NCBI GenBank assembly: GCA_003644335.1
Contig: QNCB01000014.1
Location: forward strand, 1-10,769
Direction: 5' to 3'
Source of the DNA: Planctomycetota bacterium
GTDB lineage: Bacteria > Planctomycetota > Phycisphaerae > SM23-33
Length of the DNA stretch: 10,769 nt
A program made the translations under genes and the position numbers. A model generated the notes under the pieces. That model saw nothing but the letters and a program-made list of their open reading frames with translations, was not told where the DNA came from and did not search any database. Below, piece after piece: positions 1-5,642 of the stretch. The first letter of the stretch is position 1. The number at the start of each line of letters is the position of its first letter.

Positions 1-1
1 G

Positions 2-148
2 TTCCTCACCTGGAATTGTCGTCATATCAACAACGCAGACACTAAGCCTATCATAAGGTCCATTTGCATGACAGCCGGATATACGTGCCCGGAGATTTGC
101 ACGCCACAAGAACTTCTTCTGGAAGATGAAGATGAAATATCAGGATGA
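2..148 (+). CDS. PIN-domain (VapC-like) toxin, C-terminal fragment
   Basis: Only the last 48 codons lie in the window; the gene begins upstream of base 1. The frame opens with F-L-T-W-N-C-R-H-I-N-N-A and later reads I-C-T-P-Q-E-L-L, followed by an acidic tail (EDEDE) and a TGA at 146-148. The 'TWNC(R/K)HI.NA ... ICTPEEL' pattern is what I recall from the C-terminus of PIN-domain proteins annotated as VapC-type toxins. These are Mg-dependent ribonucleases whose last conserved acidic residue lies just before this stretch. The catalytic acids are outside the window, so activity cannot be judged. The 3' end overlaps the next ORF, as expected for a toxin-antitoxin operon. Family call is from memory of the motif, without a search. 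Confidence 0.72.
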   Translation, partial: FLTWNCRHINNADTKPIIRSICMTAGYTCPEICTPQELLLEDEDEISG

Positions 149-308
149 AATCATAGCTGAGGTTTGGAAAAACCGTGATGCGTACGCGGCACGACATCAC
201 CACAATCTGCGGGAAATTGTTGCGGACTTACAGAAGCGACAGCAAACCCCTTTGTCTCGCCTTGTCGATAGGCGGACTCGATCAGCCACTTCCAATGCAC
301 AAAAGTAA
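132..308 (+). CDS. Small antitoxin-like partner of the PIN protein
   Basis: A protein of 58 residues if it starts at the ATG at 132, or 60 from the ATG at 126. I prefer 132 because GGAAG at 121-125 then sits 6 bases upstream as a ribosome-binding site, and because similar small proteins as I remember them begin M-K-Y-Q-D-E-I. The body reads IIAEVWKNRDAYAARHHHN, then LREIVADLQKRQ, and ends in a basic tail rich in Arg, Ser and Thr. It looks like a mostly helical peptide of the kind encoded next to VapC/PIN toxins. It overlaps the upstream toxin frame by about 17-23 bases, which suggests translational coupling. A role as antitoxin is inferred from size, overlap and neighbour; no DNA-binding fold is obvious. 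Confidence 0.68.
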   Translation: MKYQDEIIAEVWKNRDAYAARHHHNLREIVADLQKRQQTPLSRLVDRRTRSATSNAQK

Positions 309-330
309 AAGCTACGGTTCGCCTCTTTCG

Positions 331-435
331 TTTTTACCATGAAGTGCATGAAGGCCTGGAAGATTTTTAACAAACAAAAACCAACTTCACGATTTTCTTT
401 GTGTTCTTTGCGTTCTTTTGCGGTAAATTTTTTTT
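331..435. repeat. Degenerate inverted repeat with ~9-bp units, upstream of ispD
   Basis: The left arm (about 333-362) begins TTTACCATGAAG and continues with further ATGAAGG-like units. The right arm (397-427) is built from CTTTGTGTT, CTTTGCGTT and CTTTTGCGG and ends GGTAAA. The ends TTTACC and GGTAAA are exact reverse complements and the units keep the same spacing, but internal matches are loose, mostly purine-for-purine. An AT-rich spacer separates the arms. The right arm resembles the unit series at 2275-2307, and the left arm resembles its reverse complement, so this is one family present at least twice in the window. An ORF can be read through the element, but it is not gene-like. Confidence 0.5.
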
Positions 436-458
436 GTGGTTTTGATGAGGAAAATCGT

Positions 459-1193
459 ATGCCGAAGGTTGCGGTAATTGTAGTTGGTGCCGGGTCGGGT
501 AGCAGGTTTGGCCAGGGTCGCAACAAAATTTTCGCCAAGGTGGCAGGCCAGGCTATGTTCCTGCGAACCCTGTCGGCGTTTGGCTCGCGCGATGACGTCT
601 GCCAGAGTATCTTCGTTTGCTCCCAAGCTGACAGGCCCGAAATCCAGGATCAATTCGCAGGTCATCTCGGACTGATGGGTATCTCGCTGGTTACGGGCGG
701 GCAGACGCGAAGCCAATCCGTCCGCAACGCGCTGGCGGAGGTTTCCGACCAGGCCCAGCTTATTTGCGTGCACGACGCAGCCAGGCCCTGCATCGCCCAG
801 GCGTGGATAGACGCGGTTTTCCACGCCGCCGCCAAAACCGGCGCCGCCATGCTGGCCTTGCCGATCCACGGCACGGTCAAACGCGTCGACGAAAACAATC
901 TGATAACCCAGACCCTGCCCAGAGACCAATTCGCTGGGCTGTGGGAAGCTCAGACGCCGCAGGTTTTTCAGCGGGATATACTTTTAGCTGCCTATGAAGC
1001 CGACGCCGATGCCACCGACGACGCAGCACTTGTCGAAGCGACAGGCCAGGCTGTGAAAATAGTCCCCGGCGACGGGCGAAACATAAAAGTAACCACGCCA
1101 GCTGACCTGAAGTTCGTCAACGAAGTCTTCAAAACCCTTCCGAAACCCGCCGCTAACCGACTAGCTCACCCGTTCCGAGAGGACCTGAGGTGA
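459..1193 (+). CDS. ispD: 2-C-methyl-D-erythritol 4-phosphate cytidylyltransferase (IspD)
   Basis: Transfers CMP from CTP to 2-C-methyl-D-erythritol 4-phosphate, giving CDP-ME in the cytosolic MEP pathway to isoprenoids, including the undecaprenyl phosphate used in glycan assembly. At 244 residues it has normal family length. Visible motifs in order: nucleotide-binding loop GAGSGSRFGQGRNK (residues 10-23) with R16 and K23 in the places of the catalytic Arg and Lys; VHDAARP (104-110); LPRDQF with R155; TPQVF (166-170); TDDAALVE (186-193); and NIKVTTPADL (208-217) with K210. The usual P-K-Q after the glycine loop reads N-K-I here. I chose the ATG at 459, with GAGG at 447-450 as ribosome-binding site, because the longer frame from 339 only adds residues encoded by a repeat. 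TarI-type enzymes are related, but motif spacing favours IspD. Confidence 0.9.
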   Translation: MPKVAVIVVGAGSGSRFGQGRNKIFAKVAGQAMFLRTLSAFGSRDDVCQSIFVCSQADRPEIQDQFAGHLGLMGISLVTGGQTRSQSVRNALAEVSDQAQLICVHDAARPCIAQAWIDAVFHAAAKTGAAMLALPIHGTVKRVDENNLITQTLPRDQFAGLWEAQTPQVFQRDILLAAYEADADATDDAALVEATGQAVKIVPGDGRNIKVTTPADLKFVNEVFKTLPKPAANRLAHPFREDLR

Positions 1194-1199
1194 CGGTTT

Positions 1200-1278
1200 G
1201 CGAAATTCGACATTGATTCCTCAATCGGGCTTTGGAATTCGACATTCCCCAGACTCCCCAGCCATTCCCCATTGCTCC
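1200..1278. repeat. Interspersed AATTCGACATT-type repeat with CCCCA units
   Basis: Bases 1201-1246 carry CGAAATTCGACATTGATTC followed by GGGCTTTGG and AATTCGACATTC. A closely similar series lies at 3427-3475 (CGAAATTCGTTATTGATTCG, then GGGCTTCG and further CATTCGG). The 3' part, 1246-1271, holds three CCCCA blocks about 9-11 bases apart. The region fills the gap between ispD and the glycosyltransferase gene and is unlikely to code. It belongs to a family of degenerate, short-period intergenic repeats. Confidence 0.55.
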
Positions 1279-1300
1279 GAGCTGCTGGGTGTGTTATATA
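1272..1300 (+). promoter_or_regulatory. Candidate sigma70-type promoter for the glycosyltransferase gene
   Basis: TTGCTC (1272-1277) and TATATA (1295-1300) are 17 bases apart, and TG at 1292-1293 gives an extended -10. The expected transcription start falls at about 1307, right at the ATG at 1308, so the mRNA would be leaderless. This fits the absence of any Shine-Dalgarno sequence there. Based on consensus matching by eye only. Confidence 0.35.
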
Positions 1301-1307
1301 GCTGGTC

Positions 1308-2237
1308 ATGCAAAATACTGAAAAACCAGCCGTGGCTGTGCTTATCCCATGCCACAACGAAGAACAAACCGTCGTGAAGGTCGTCGAAGATTTCCGCCGC
1401 GAGCTGCCCGATGCGACGATTTACGTTTTCGATAATTGCTCGACCGACCGCACAGCTGAGCTTGCCCGCCAGGCTGGGGCAGAGGTGTTGGCTGAGCCTC
1501 GCAAGGGCAAGGGGTTCGTCGTCGAGCGGATGCTGGACACGGTGCAAGCTGACTTTTACGTTATGGTCGATGGCGACGACACCTACCCCGCCAACTGCGT
1601 GGGCGACTTGCTTCAGCCCGTCCAGGCAGGCCGGGCTGACATGGTCGTCGGAGCCAGGCTGGACGACCACACGGACGAGTCGTTTCGTCCGCTGCACAAG
1701 TTTGGCAATAGGCTTGTCCGGTCGCTGGTGAACTGGGTTGGTCAAGCCGACCTTACGGACATCATGAGCGGGTATCGCGCGTTCAGCAGGCGGGTCGCCC
1801 AGCGCATCCCAGCCGTCTCGCCCGGGTTTGAGGTCGAAACCGATATGACCATCCAGATGCTCTACTACCAAATGAAAATTATCGAGGTGCAGGTGCCGTA
1901 TCGACAAAGGCCCGTCGGCAGCGAGAGCAAGCTCAACACATTCCGCGACGGGTTCCGCGTGCTGTGGAAAATTTTCACGCTCTTCCGCGAGGTCAAGCCC
2001 CTGACATTCTTCGGCGGCATTGGCGTGGTCTTTTTCACGCTGGGCATACTCGCTGGGGCCTTGCCGATATCAGACTACATCTCCAACCCGGACCACTTCG
2101 TAACCCACGTGCCGCTGGCGATATTGGCAACGGGCCTGGTGCTGGTAGGCGGCGGGTTCGTGTTCCTGGGCATCTTGCTGCACTCGATGAACTGGCGACT
2201 CCGCGAGCTACACAACGTCCTGACCCGCAATCGATGA
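1308..2237 (+). CDS. Family 2 glycosyltransferase, DPM1-like, with C-terminal membrane segments
   Basis: A 309-residue GT-A fold glycosyltransferase resembling polyprenyl-phosphate mannosyl- or glucosyltransferases. It likely transfers a sugar from a nucleotide sugar to a polyprenyl phosphate, or onto a glycan, at the inner face of the cytoplasmic membrane. Visible features: AVLIPCHNEEQTV (residues 10-22), the family's first strand; DNCSTDRT (42-49); GKGFVV (67-72); metal-binding DGDDTYP (88-94); MSGYRAF in the acceptor region; and FEVETDM. Two hydrophobic segments lie near residues 226-248 and 264-290, followed by a short basic tail. No ribosome-binding site precedes the ATG, and a candidate promoter ends 7 bases before it. 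It follows ispD after a 114-base repeat gap on the same strand. Sugar and acceptor cannot be read from sequence. Confidence 0.87.
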   Translation: MQNTEKPAVAVLIPCHNEEQTVVKVVEDFRRELPDATIYVFDNCSTDRTAELARQAGAEVLAEPRKGKGFVVERMLDTVQADFYVMVDGDDTYPANCVGDLLQPVQAGRADMVVGARLDDHTDESFRPLHKFGNRLVRSLVNWVGQADLTDIMSGYRAFSRRVAQRIPAVSPGFEVETDMTIQMLYYQMKIIEVQVPYRQRPVGSESKLNTFRDGFRVLWKIFTLFREVKPLTFFGGIGVVFFTLGILAGALPISDYISNPDHFVTHVPLAILATGLVLVGGGFVFLGILLHSMNWRLRELHNVLTRNR

Positions 2238-2274
2238 AAAAAGTTGGTTGACCAGTCAACCCAAATATTTTTTT
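2236..2274. terminator. Bidirectional rho-independent terminator between convergent genes
   Basis: GGTTGAC (2246-2252) and GTCAACC (2255-2261) are perfect reverse complements around a two-base centre, forming a 6-7 bp stem. On the plus strand the stem is followed by a T run at 2268-2274. On the minus strand it is followed by six T (A run at 2237-2242). It can therefore end both the glycosyltransferase transcript and the convergent radical SAM transcript. The stem is short, so efficiency is uncertain. Confidence 0.6.
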
Positions 2275-2320
2275 CTTCATGTTCTTCACGCTCTTCATGG
2301 TAAAAAAGTTTCGTTGTGGT
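2275..2320. repeat. Interspersed ~9-bp-unit repeat at the 3' end of the radical SAM gene
   Basis: The units CTTCATGTT, CTTCACGCT and CTTCATGG are followed by TAAAAAAG and then TTGTGGTTTT. The series parallels the right arm of the element upstream of ispD (CTTTGTGTT and so on, ending GGTAAA) and, as reverse complement, its left arm. Both copies are followed by a T-rich stretch and TTGTGGTTTT (434-443 and 2314-2323). The radical SAM reading frame runs into this repeat and stops in it. Confidence 0.55.
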
Positions 2321-3308
2321 TTTCGTATATGGTTGCTGGGGCTAGCTCGTCAGACCATGGGCCTGGCTTGGCGTGCAGGAACTTTCGTACCGCCCAGCAG
2401 AGGTGGCACTTGGAAGCGTAGCCTGCTGCGGGAACGAAGCCTATTTCCACAGCCTGGCTCATCAGCGACATAGGCCCGCCCTGGGCCAGGGCGGAGATCA
2501 CGGGCTTGTCTACTGGGGCGTCGTAAAGGTTTTGCCAAATTTCCCCTATCGGCTCGCGGTCTGCCCTGCCTAGCGATATCCCCGCGCAGACGCCGGGCAT
2601 GATATACCCCTCCGGCCCGATGTGAACATGCTTGCCTCGCAACAGAGCACGGCGACAATGCAGGCCCGCGAATTCCCCAGCCGGGCGGAGCGGTAGATAC
2701 CCCGCTAGCGACTCGGCAGCCTGACCGTTGACGCGATCGCGCCGACGGGCCATCCACTCGGCGAATATCGCGTTTCGCGTCTCGTCCGTCGCCCCGGCCA
2801 GGCCCTGGCCCAGCCAATCTTCCCATCGCACCTGAACCCGCTGGGGGCCCAGCAGCTCGACAGCCACTCGCCAAGCCAGGCGCGGAGCTTCTATCGGCAC
2901 GAACTGCTGATGAAACGGGTCTGCTGATATCGCGAAAGTTTTCATGCCCGCCTTGTCCAGGGCCTGGAGCCTCTGGCGCACGATATCCTCGTCCGTCGCC
3001 CAATACGCGTTGGTTTCCACCTTGTCCAGCAGCAGATTCCGCGACTTGGCTAGCCTGGCTATTTCCAACAGTCTGGGCCAATCGCCGAAAGGCTCGCCGC
3101 CGGTGAGGTGCACGCCACAGCGGTGCGGGCAGAGTGCATCGAGCTGTAGCCAAACATCCAGTGCAAACTCGACGGACATCCACTGACGCCCCGCTGGGCT
3201 GCAGCGCAGATAGCAGGACGCGCAGGTGCTGGGGCACCAGTCGGTCAACATCAGCCCTGCTTGCGACCAGTATTTCACCGGCATGGGTGTCGAACGGTTA
3301 CTTCGCAT
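2295..3308 (-). CDS. Radical SAM enzyme with extra C-terminal cysteines
   Basis: A 337-residue radical SAM protein of unknown substrate. CPSTCASC (residues 25-32) is the canonical CX3CX2C motif that binds the [4Fe-4S] cluster and S-adenosylmethionine. HLTGGEPF (67-74) is the SAM-binding GGEP loop, and ETN (98-100) and ISADPFHQQFVP (127-138) follow in the barrel. Beyond the barrel, C218, C241 and the pair C301/C304 (CHLC) could ligate an auxiliary cluster, as in SPASM or twitch proteins. The start at 3308 is preceded by GAAAG and a TATAAC box; a second Met (residue 9, at 3284) is also possible. The last residues (about ENHNETFLP) and the stop are encoded by an interspersed repeat. It is divergent from the GGCT-amidoligase-like gene and converges on the glycosyltransferase gene. 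No peptide substrate gene was seen nearby. Confidence 0.85.
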   Translation of the reverse strand: MRSNRSTPMPVKYWSQAGLMLTDWCPSTCASCYLRCSPAGRQWMSVEFALDVWLQLDALCPHRCGVHLTGGEPFGDWPRLLEIARLAKSRNLLLDKVETNAYWATDEDIVRQRLQALDKAGMKTFAISADPFHQQFVPIEAPRLAWRVAVELLGPQRVQVRWEDWLGQGLAGATDETRNAIFAEWMARRRDRVNGQAAESLAGYLPLRPAGEFAGLHCRRALLRGKHVHIGPEGYIMPGVCAGISLGRADREPIGEIWQNLYDAPVDKPVISALAQGGPMSLMSQAVEIGFVPAAGYASKCHLCWAVRKFLHAKPGPWSDELAPATIYENHNETFLP

Positions 3309-3480
3309 GTTATAGCTTTCAGTAATCAGCTAGCGGTAAAAGCAAAAAACAGTGAACCACGGATTTTTGTTTTTCTTCTCTTGAAACCGCAATCCCGCTC
3401 TCTTCCGGTCGCGGCTCGTTCGTTATTCGAAATTCGTTATTGATTCGACATTTGGGCTTCGTCATTCGGTCATTTACCAG
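3309..3480. repeat. Repeat-bearing divergent intergenic region
   Basis: This gap separates the radical SAM gene from the GGCT-amidoligase-like gene. It carries GTGAACCACGGATTTTT at 3351-3367, a fragment of the AACCACGAATGAACACTGAT family seen at 9724-9743. At 3425-3475 it carries a second copy of the AAATTCG/GATTCG/GGGCTT series found at 1201-1246. The ATG at 3440, which would open the longest frame of the downstream gene, sits inside this second repeat. Confidence 0.5.
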
Positions 3481-3485
3481 CGGTC

Positions 3486-3514
3486 TAGTCATGCTGACTG
3501 GTAATCGTTATAAT
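3486..3514 (+). promoter_or_regulatory. Candidate sigma70-type promoter with consensus -10
   Basis: TAGTCA (3486-3491) and a perfect TATAAT (3509-3514) are 17 bases apart. Transcription would start near 3521, exactly where an in-frame GTG opens the GGCT-amidoligase-like frame, again suggesting a leaderless message. If the protein instead starts at the ATG at 3491 or 3440, this box lies inside the coding region and would be fortuitous. Confidence 0.4.
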
Positions 3515-5473
3515 GCGCGCGTGGCTAGGAACTCACAAGACAAATCGTTTAACCTGTTCGTGTATGGTACGCTGGTGTCGCCTGCGATTTTCCAGGCTGT
3601 GCTGGGCAAGCGGCTGGTTACCAACCAGGCCCTGGCGGACAACGAACACGTTTTCTATGCCAGGCGTGCGTATCTCAATGGCTATAAGAAGATCAGCCCG
3701 GACAATACCTATATGTATGCTGTGCCCGACCGCGGCCATCGTATCAGCGGATATGTTATTTGCGATCTGCCCGGCTCTTGCTTAGCTGCCCTGATGAATT
3801 ATGAGGGGCGAAATTATTCCAGGCGGAGACTCAATGTGCAGACCAGCCATGGCCAGGTCAAGGCGATGGCGTTTGTGGGCAATGTCAAGCAGCTGGAGCA
3901 TTCGTTTGGCTATGCTTTTCGCGACAGTCTCAAGCAGGAGATTCTGCTGGATAAGAAAATCGACGCTGTGATCCGCGAGGCTGAGAAAGAGCAGCTGCAC
4001 ACGAACGAGGAAATCACCCGCCGGGCTGTGGCGGAGCTTAGCGGCACGAGGATACGCGACATAAAAAGGCGGCACTTTGAAGTTGGCGGCATTAGCGACT
4101 ATGCGATTCGGCGCTCCATAAAAGCCAGGCCGCTGCCGGACTATCAACGGGTTCTCGACGCCCCAGCCATGGCGTCCCTGGCCTCGAATTATCTGCGGAT
4201 GGTCATCCGCCAGGTCGTTTTCAACCAGTTCGAGGAACGGATTCGGCGGGAGTTTCGCTACGAGCTTGACCAGCTGCCTCAGGCGGAGACATATTACGAT
4301 CGCATCAACAGTTCGCTGATAGCCTTGCGAATACTCAACCAGAATCGCTCGGTGCTGGACGTGGTGATAGCGGACAGCCTGGGCGATATAGATTTCAAGT
4401 CCAGCCATCTGATCGACTACGTTCGCAGGGCGGTAGCTGCTGCTGATGCGTTGTACAACACCAGTTCGGTGCGGTCTCACCTGGCCTTTGTGCGAGGCCA
4501 CATGGGGTTTGGGCATATTCCGCTGGGGGCTGAGCTGGAGTTTTCAAACATCGGCCACGGGGTTATACACGACCCGCAAGGCCTGGCTATGTCAGACTGG
4601 ATGTATGACGGTTTTTTGTATTTTTACGATTTCGGGTTGGACAAGCTGACGTGGAAACTGGGCGGGCATATCGACAATCATCGCGTAAAAACGCCTGGCG
4701 AGCCTCGGCGTGGATTTTTCGAGGTTGCCCTGGGGAACCTTTCCATCGAGGCGAATATCTCCAAGCCTATCACGCGCGACCCGTGGGTGCTGAATCAGCT
4801 GATTCAACAAACCCGCGAGTTCTACGAGGTTACCCCCCACAGCATACACTTATCTATGCAGTTGCGACACCAAAGGCACCCCGACCGCGACCGCCTGCTG
4901 CCCCTGCCGGTGATGAAGTGCCTTTTTGCCATCGGCGGGGATCCTGTCCGCAGCGATGGCGGCAAGATGATTATCCGCAGGCTCTCACCTGGCGAGATTT
5001 TGCAATGTGACCCGAAGCCCGGGTTGTTGTTTTCAGAAATTTCGCGTCGACGCACCAGCCAGGGTCAGGATCAGTATCTCCCAGCTGGGACTGATAAAGA
5101 AGGGCCTTTCGTGCAGCAGTTCCGGTTTCTTAGGCTCTCGCGACACATAAACTACGAGCCTATCATCATGGGCCTGAAGGGGATTCAGCTATCCCTGCGC
5201 CCCGGCACGCTGCTGACGCCCGCCCAGTGTGAAACGCACAAGCGGCACAGGGATCTCTTCGAAGCCTTGCTCCAGTGGGGCCAAAATCCATCAGCTATCA
5301 GCAGAGGCGACATTGACAGATTTCTCTCGTACGTTCAGGATGGGCTAATGAGCGAACGACGTGGCAAGCCCGCTCACAACCAAGCCTATATAGCCTGGTC
5401 GACAAGCCAACTCTCGGATATGCTTCGGCGGTTCAACTCGCAGATAGAATCAGGCCTGGCGGAGGAAAAGTAA
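3491..5473 (+). CDS. GGCT (AIG2-like) domain fused to a putative glutamine-synthetase-fold amidoligase
   Basis: The frame is open from 3440 (677 residues). I list the ATG at 3491 (660 residues); the GTG at 3521 (650 residues) fits a leaderless promoter. Positions below count from 3440. Residues 37-160 resemble gamma-glutamylcyclotransferases: LFVYGTL (39-45) forms the substrate loop, and NYEGRNYSRRRLNV (120-133) holds E122 in the place of the catalytic Glu. A charged, mostly helical linker covers 165-345. The C-terminal part has GAELEF (363-368), FYDFGLDKLTW, GFFEVALG (425-432) with E428, HSIHLSMQL (467-475) and FRFLRLS (561-567). Glu in strands, then H/Q, then Arg is the pattern expected of GCS/GS-fold COOH-NH2 ligases. 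It would form an ATP-dependent amide bond, with the GGCT domain cleaving or cyclising gamma-glutamyl products. The GGCT call is firmer than the ligase call. It is divergent from the radical SAM gene. Confidence 0.62.
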   Translation: MLTGNRYNARVARNSQDKSFNLFVYGTLVSPAIFQAVLGKRLVTNQALADNEHVFYARRAYLNGYKKISPDNTYMYAVPDRGHRISGYVICDLPGSCLAALMNYEGRNYSRRRLNVQTSHGQVKAMAFVGNVKQLEHSFGYAFRDSLKQEILLDKKIDAVIREAEKEQLHTNEEITRRAVAELSGTRIRDIKRRHFEVGGISDYAIRRSIKARPLPDYQRVLDAPAMASLASNYLRMVIRQVVFNQFEERIRREFRYELDQLPQAETYYDRINSSLIALRILNQNRSVLDVVIADSLGDIDFKSSHLIDYVRRAVAAADALYNTSSVRSHLAFVRGHMGFGHIPLGAELEFSNIGHGVIHDPQGLAMSDWMYDGFLYFYDFGLDKLTWKLGGHIDNHRVKTPGEPRRGFFEVALGNLSIEANISKPITRDPWVLNQLIQQTREFYEVTPHSIHLSMQLRHQRHPDRDRLLPLPVMKCLFAIGGDPVRSDGGKMIIRRLSPGEILQCDPKPGLLFSEISRRRTSQGQDQYLPAGTDKEGPFVQQFRFLRLSRHINYEPIIMGLKGIQLSLRPGTLLTPAQCETHKRHRDLFEALLQWGQNPSAISRGDIDRFLSYVQDGLMSERRGKPAHNQAYIAWSTSQLSDMLRRFNSQIESGLAEEK

Positions 5474-5477
5474 GAGA

Positions 5478-5498
5478 CAGGAATCAGGAGTCAGGAGG
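5478..5498. repeat. Three tandem 7-bp CAGGARK units
   Basis: CAGGAAT, CAGGAGT and CAGGAGG follow one another directly after the stop codon of the GGCT-amidoligase-like gene. It is a short tandem array of the same general style as the other intergenic repeats in the window. Confidence 0.5.
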
Positions 5499-5522
5499 GT
5501 TGGTGGTTCCCGAGGAACGAGG

Positions 5523-5642
5523 GGTTCACCCACGCGGAAATTTTGAATCTCTCGCAGAGACGCTGAGTTCGCAGAGAAAAAAACTTAATTATCTTTTCTC
5601 AGCGTTCTCTGCGACTCTGCGAGATATTTGGTTCACCCACGC
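5523..5642. repeat. Inverted repeat of CGCAGAGA units flanked by 13-bp direct repeats
   Basis: The left arm (5550-5580, TCTCGCAGAGACGCTGAG followed by TTCGCAGAGAAAA) and the right arm (5594-5624, read in reverse complement) match at about 26 of 31 positions, around a 13-base AT-rich loop. Both arms consist of roughly 8-9 bp units of CGCAGAGA type. Outside them, GGTTCACCCACGC occurs twice in the same orientation, at 5523-5535 and 5630-5642. The layout is that of a small non-autonomous element with flanking direct repeats, or a large hairpin in RNA. It has no coding capacity. Confidence 0.7.

Noticed and set aside
339..458. N-terminal extension of ispD from the ATG at 339
   Set aside because: The 40 extra residues are the translation of an interspersed repeat, do not resemble IspD, and a good ribosome-binding site precedes the ATG at 459.
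1221..1907. 228-residue minus-strand ORF antisense to the glycosyltransferase
   Set aside because: Shadow ORF; the plus-strand frame has all glycosyltransferase motifs.
3440..3490. Longest start (ATG 3440) of the GGCT-amidoligase-like gene
   Set aside because: The ATG lies inside an interspersed repeat and upstream of a consensus TATAAT; the GGCT domain begins well downstream.
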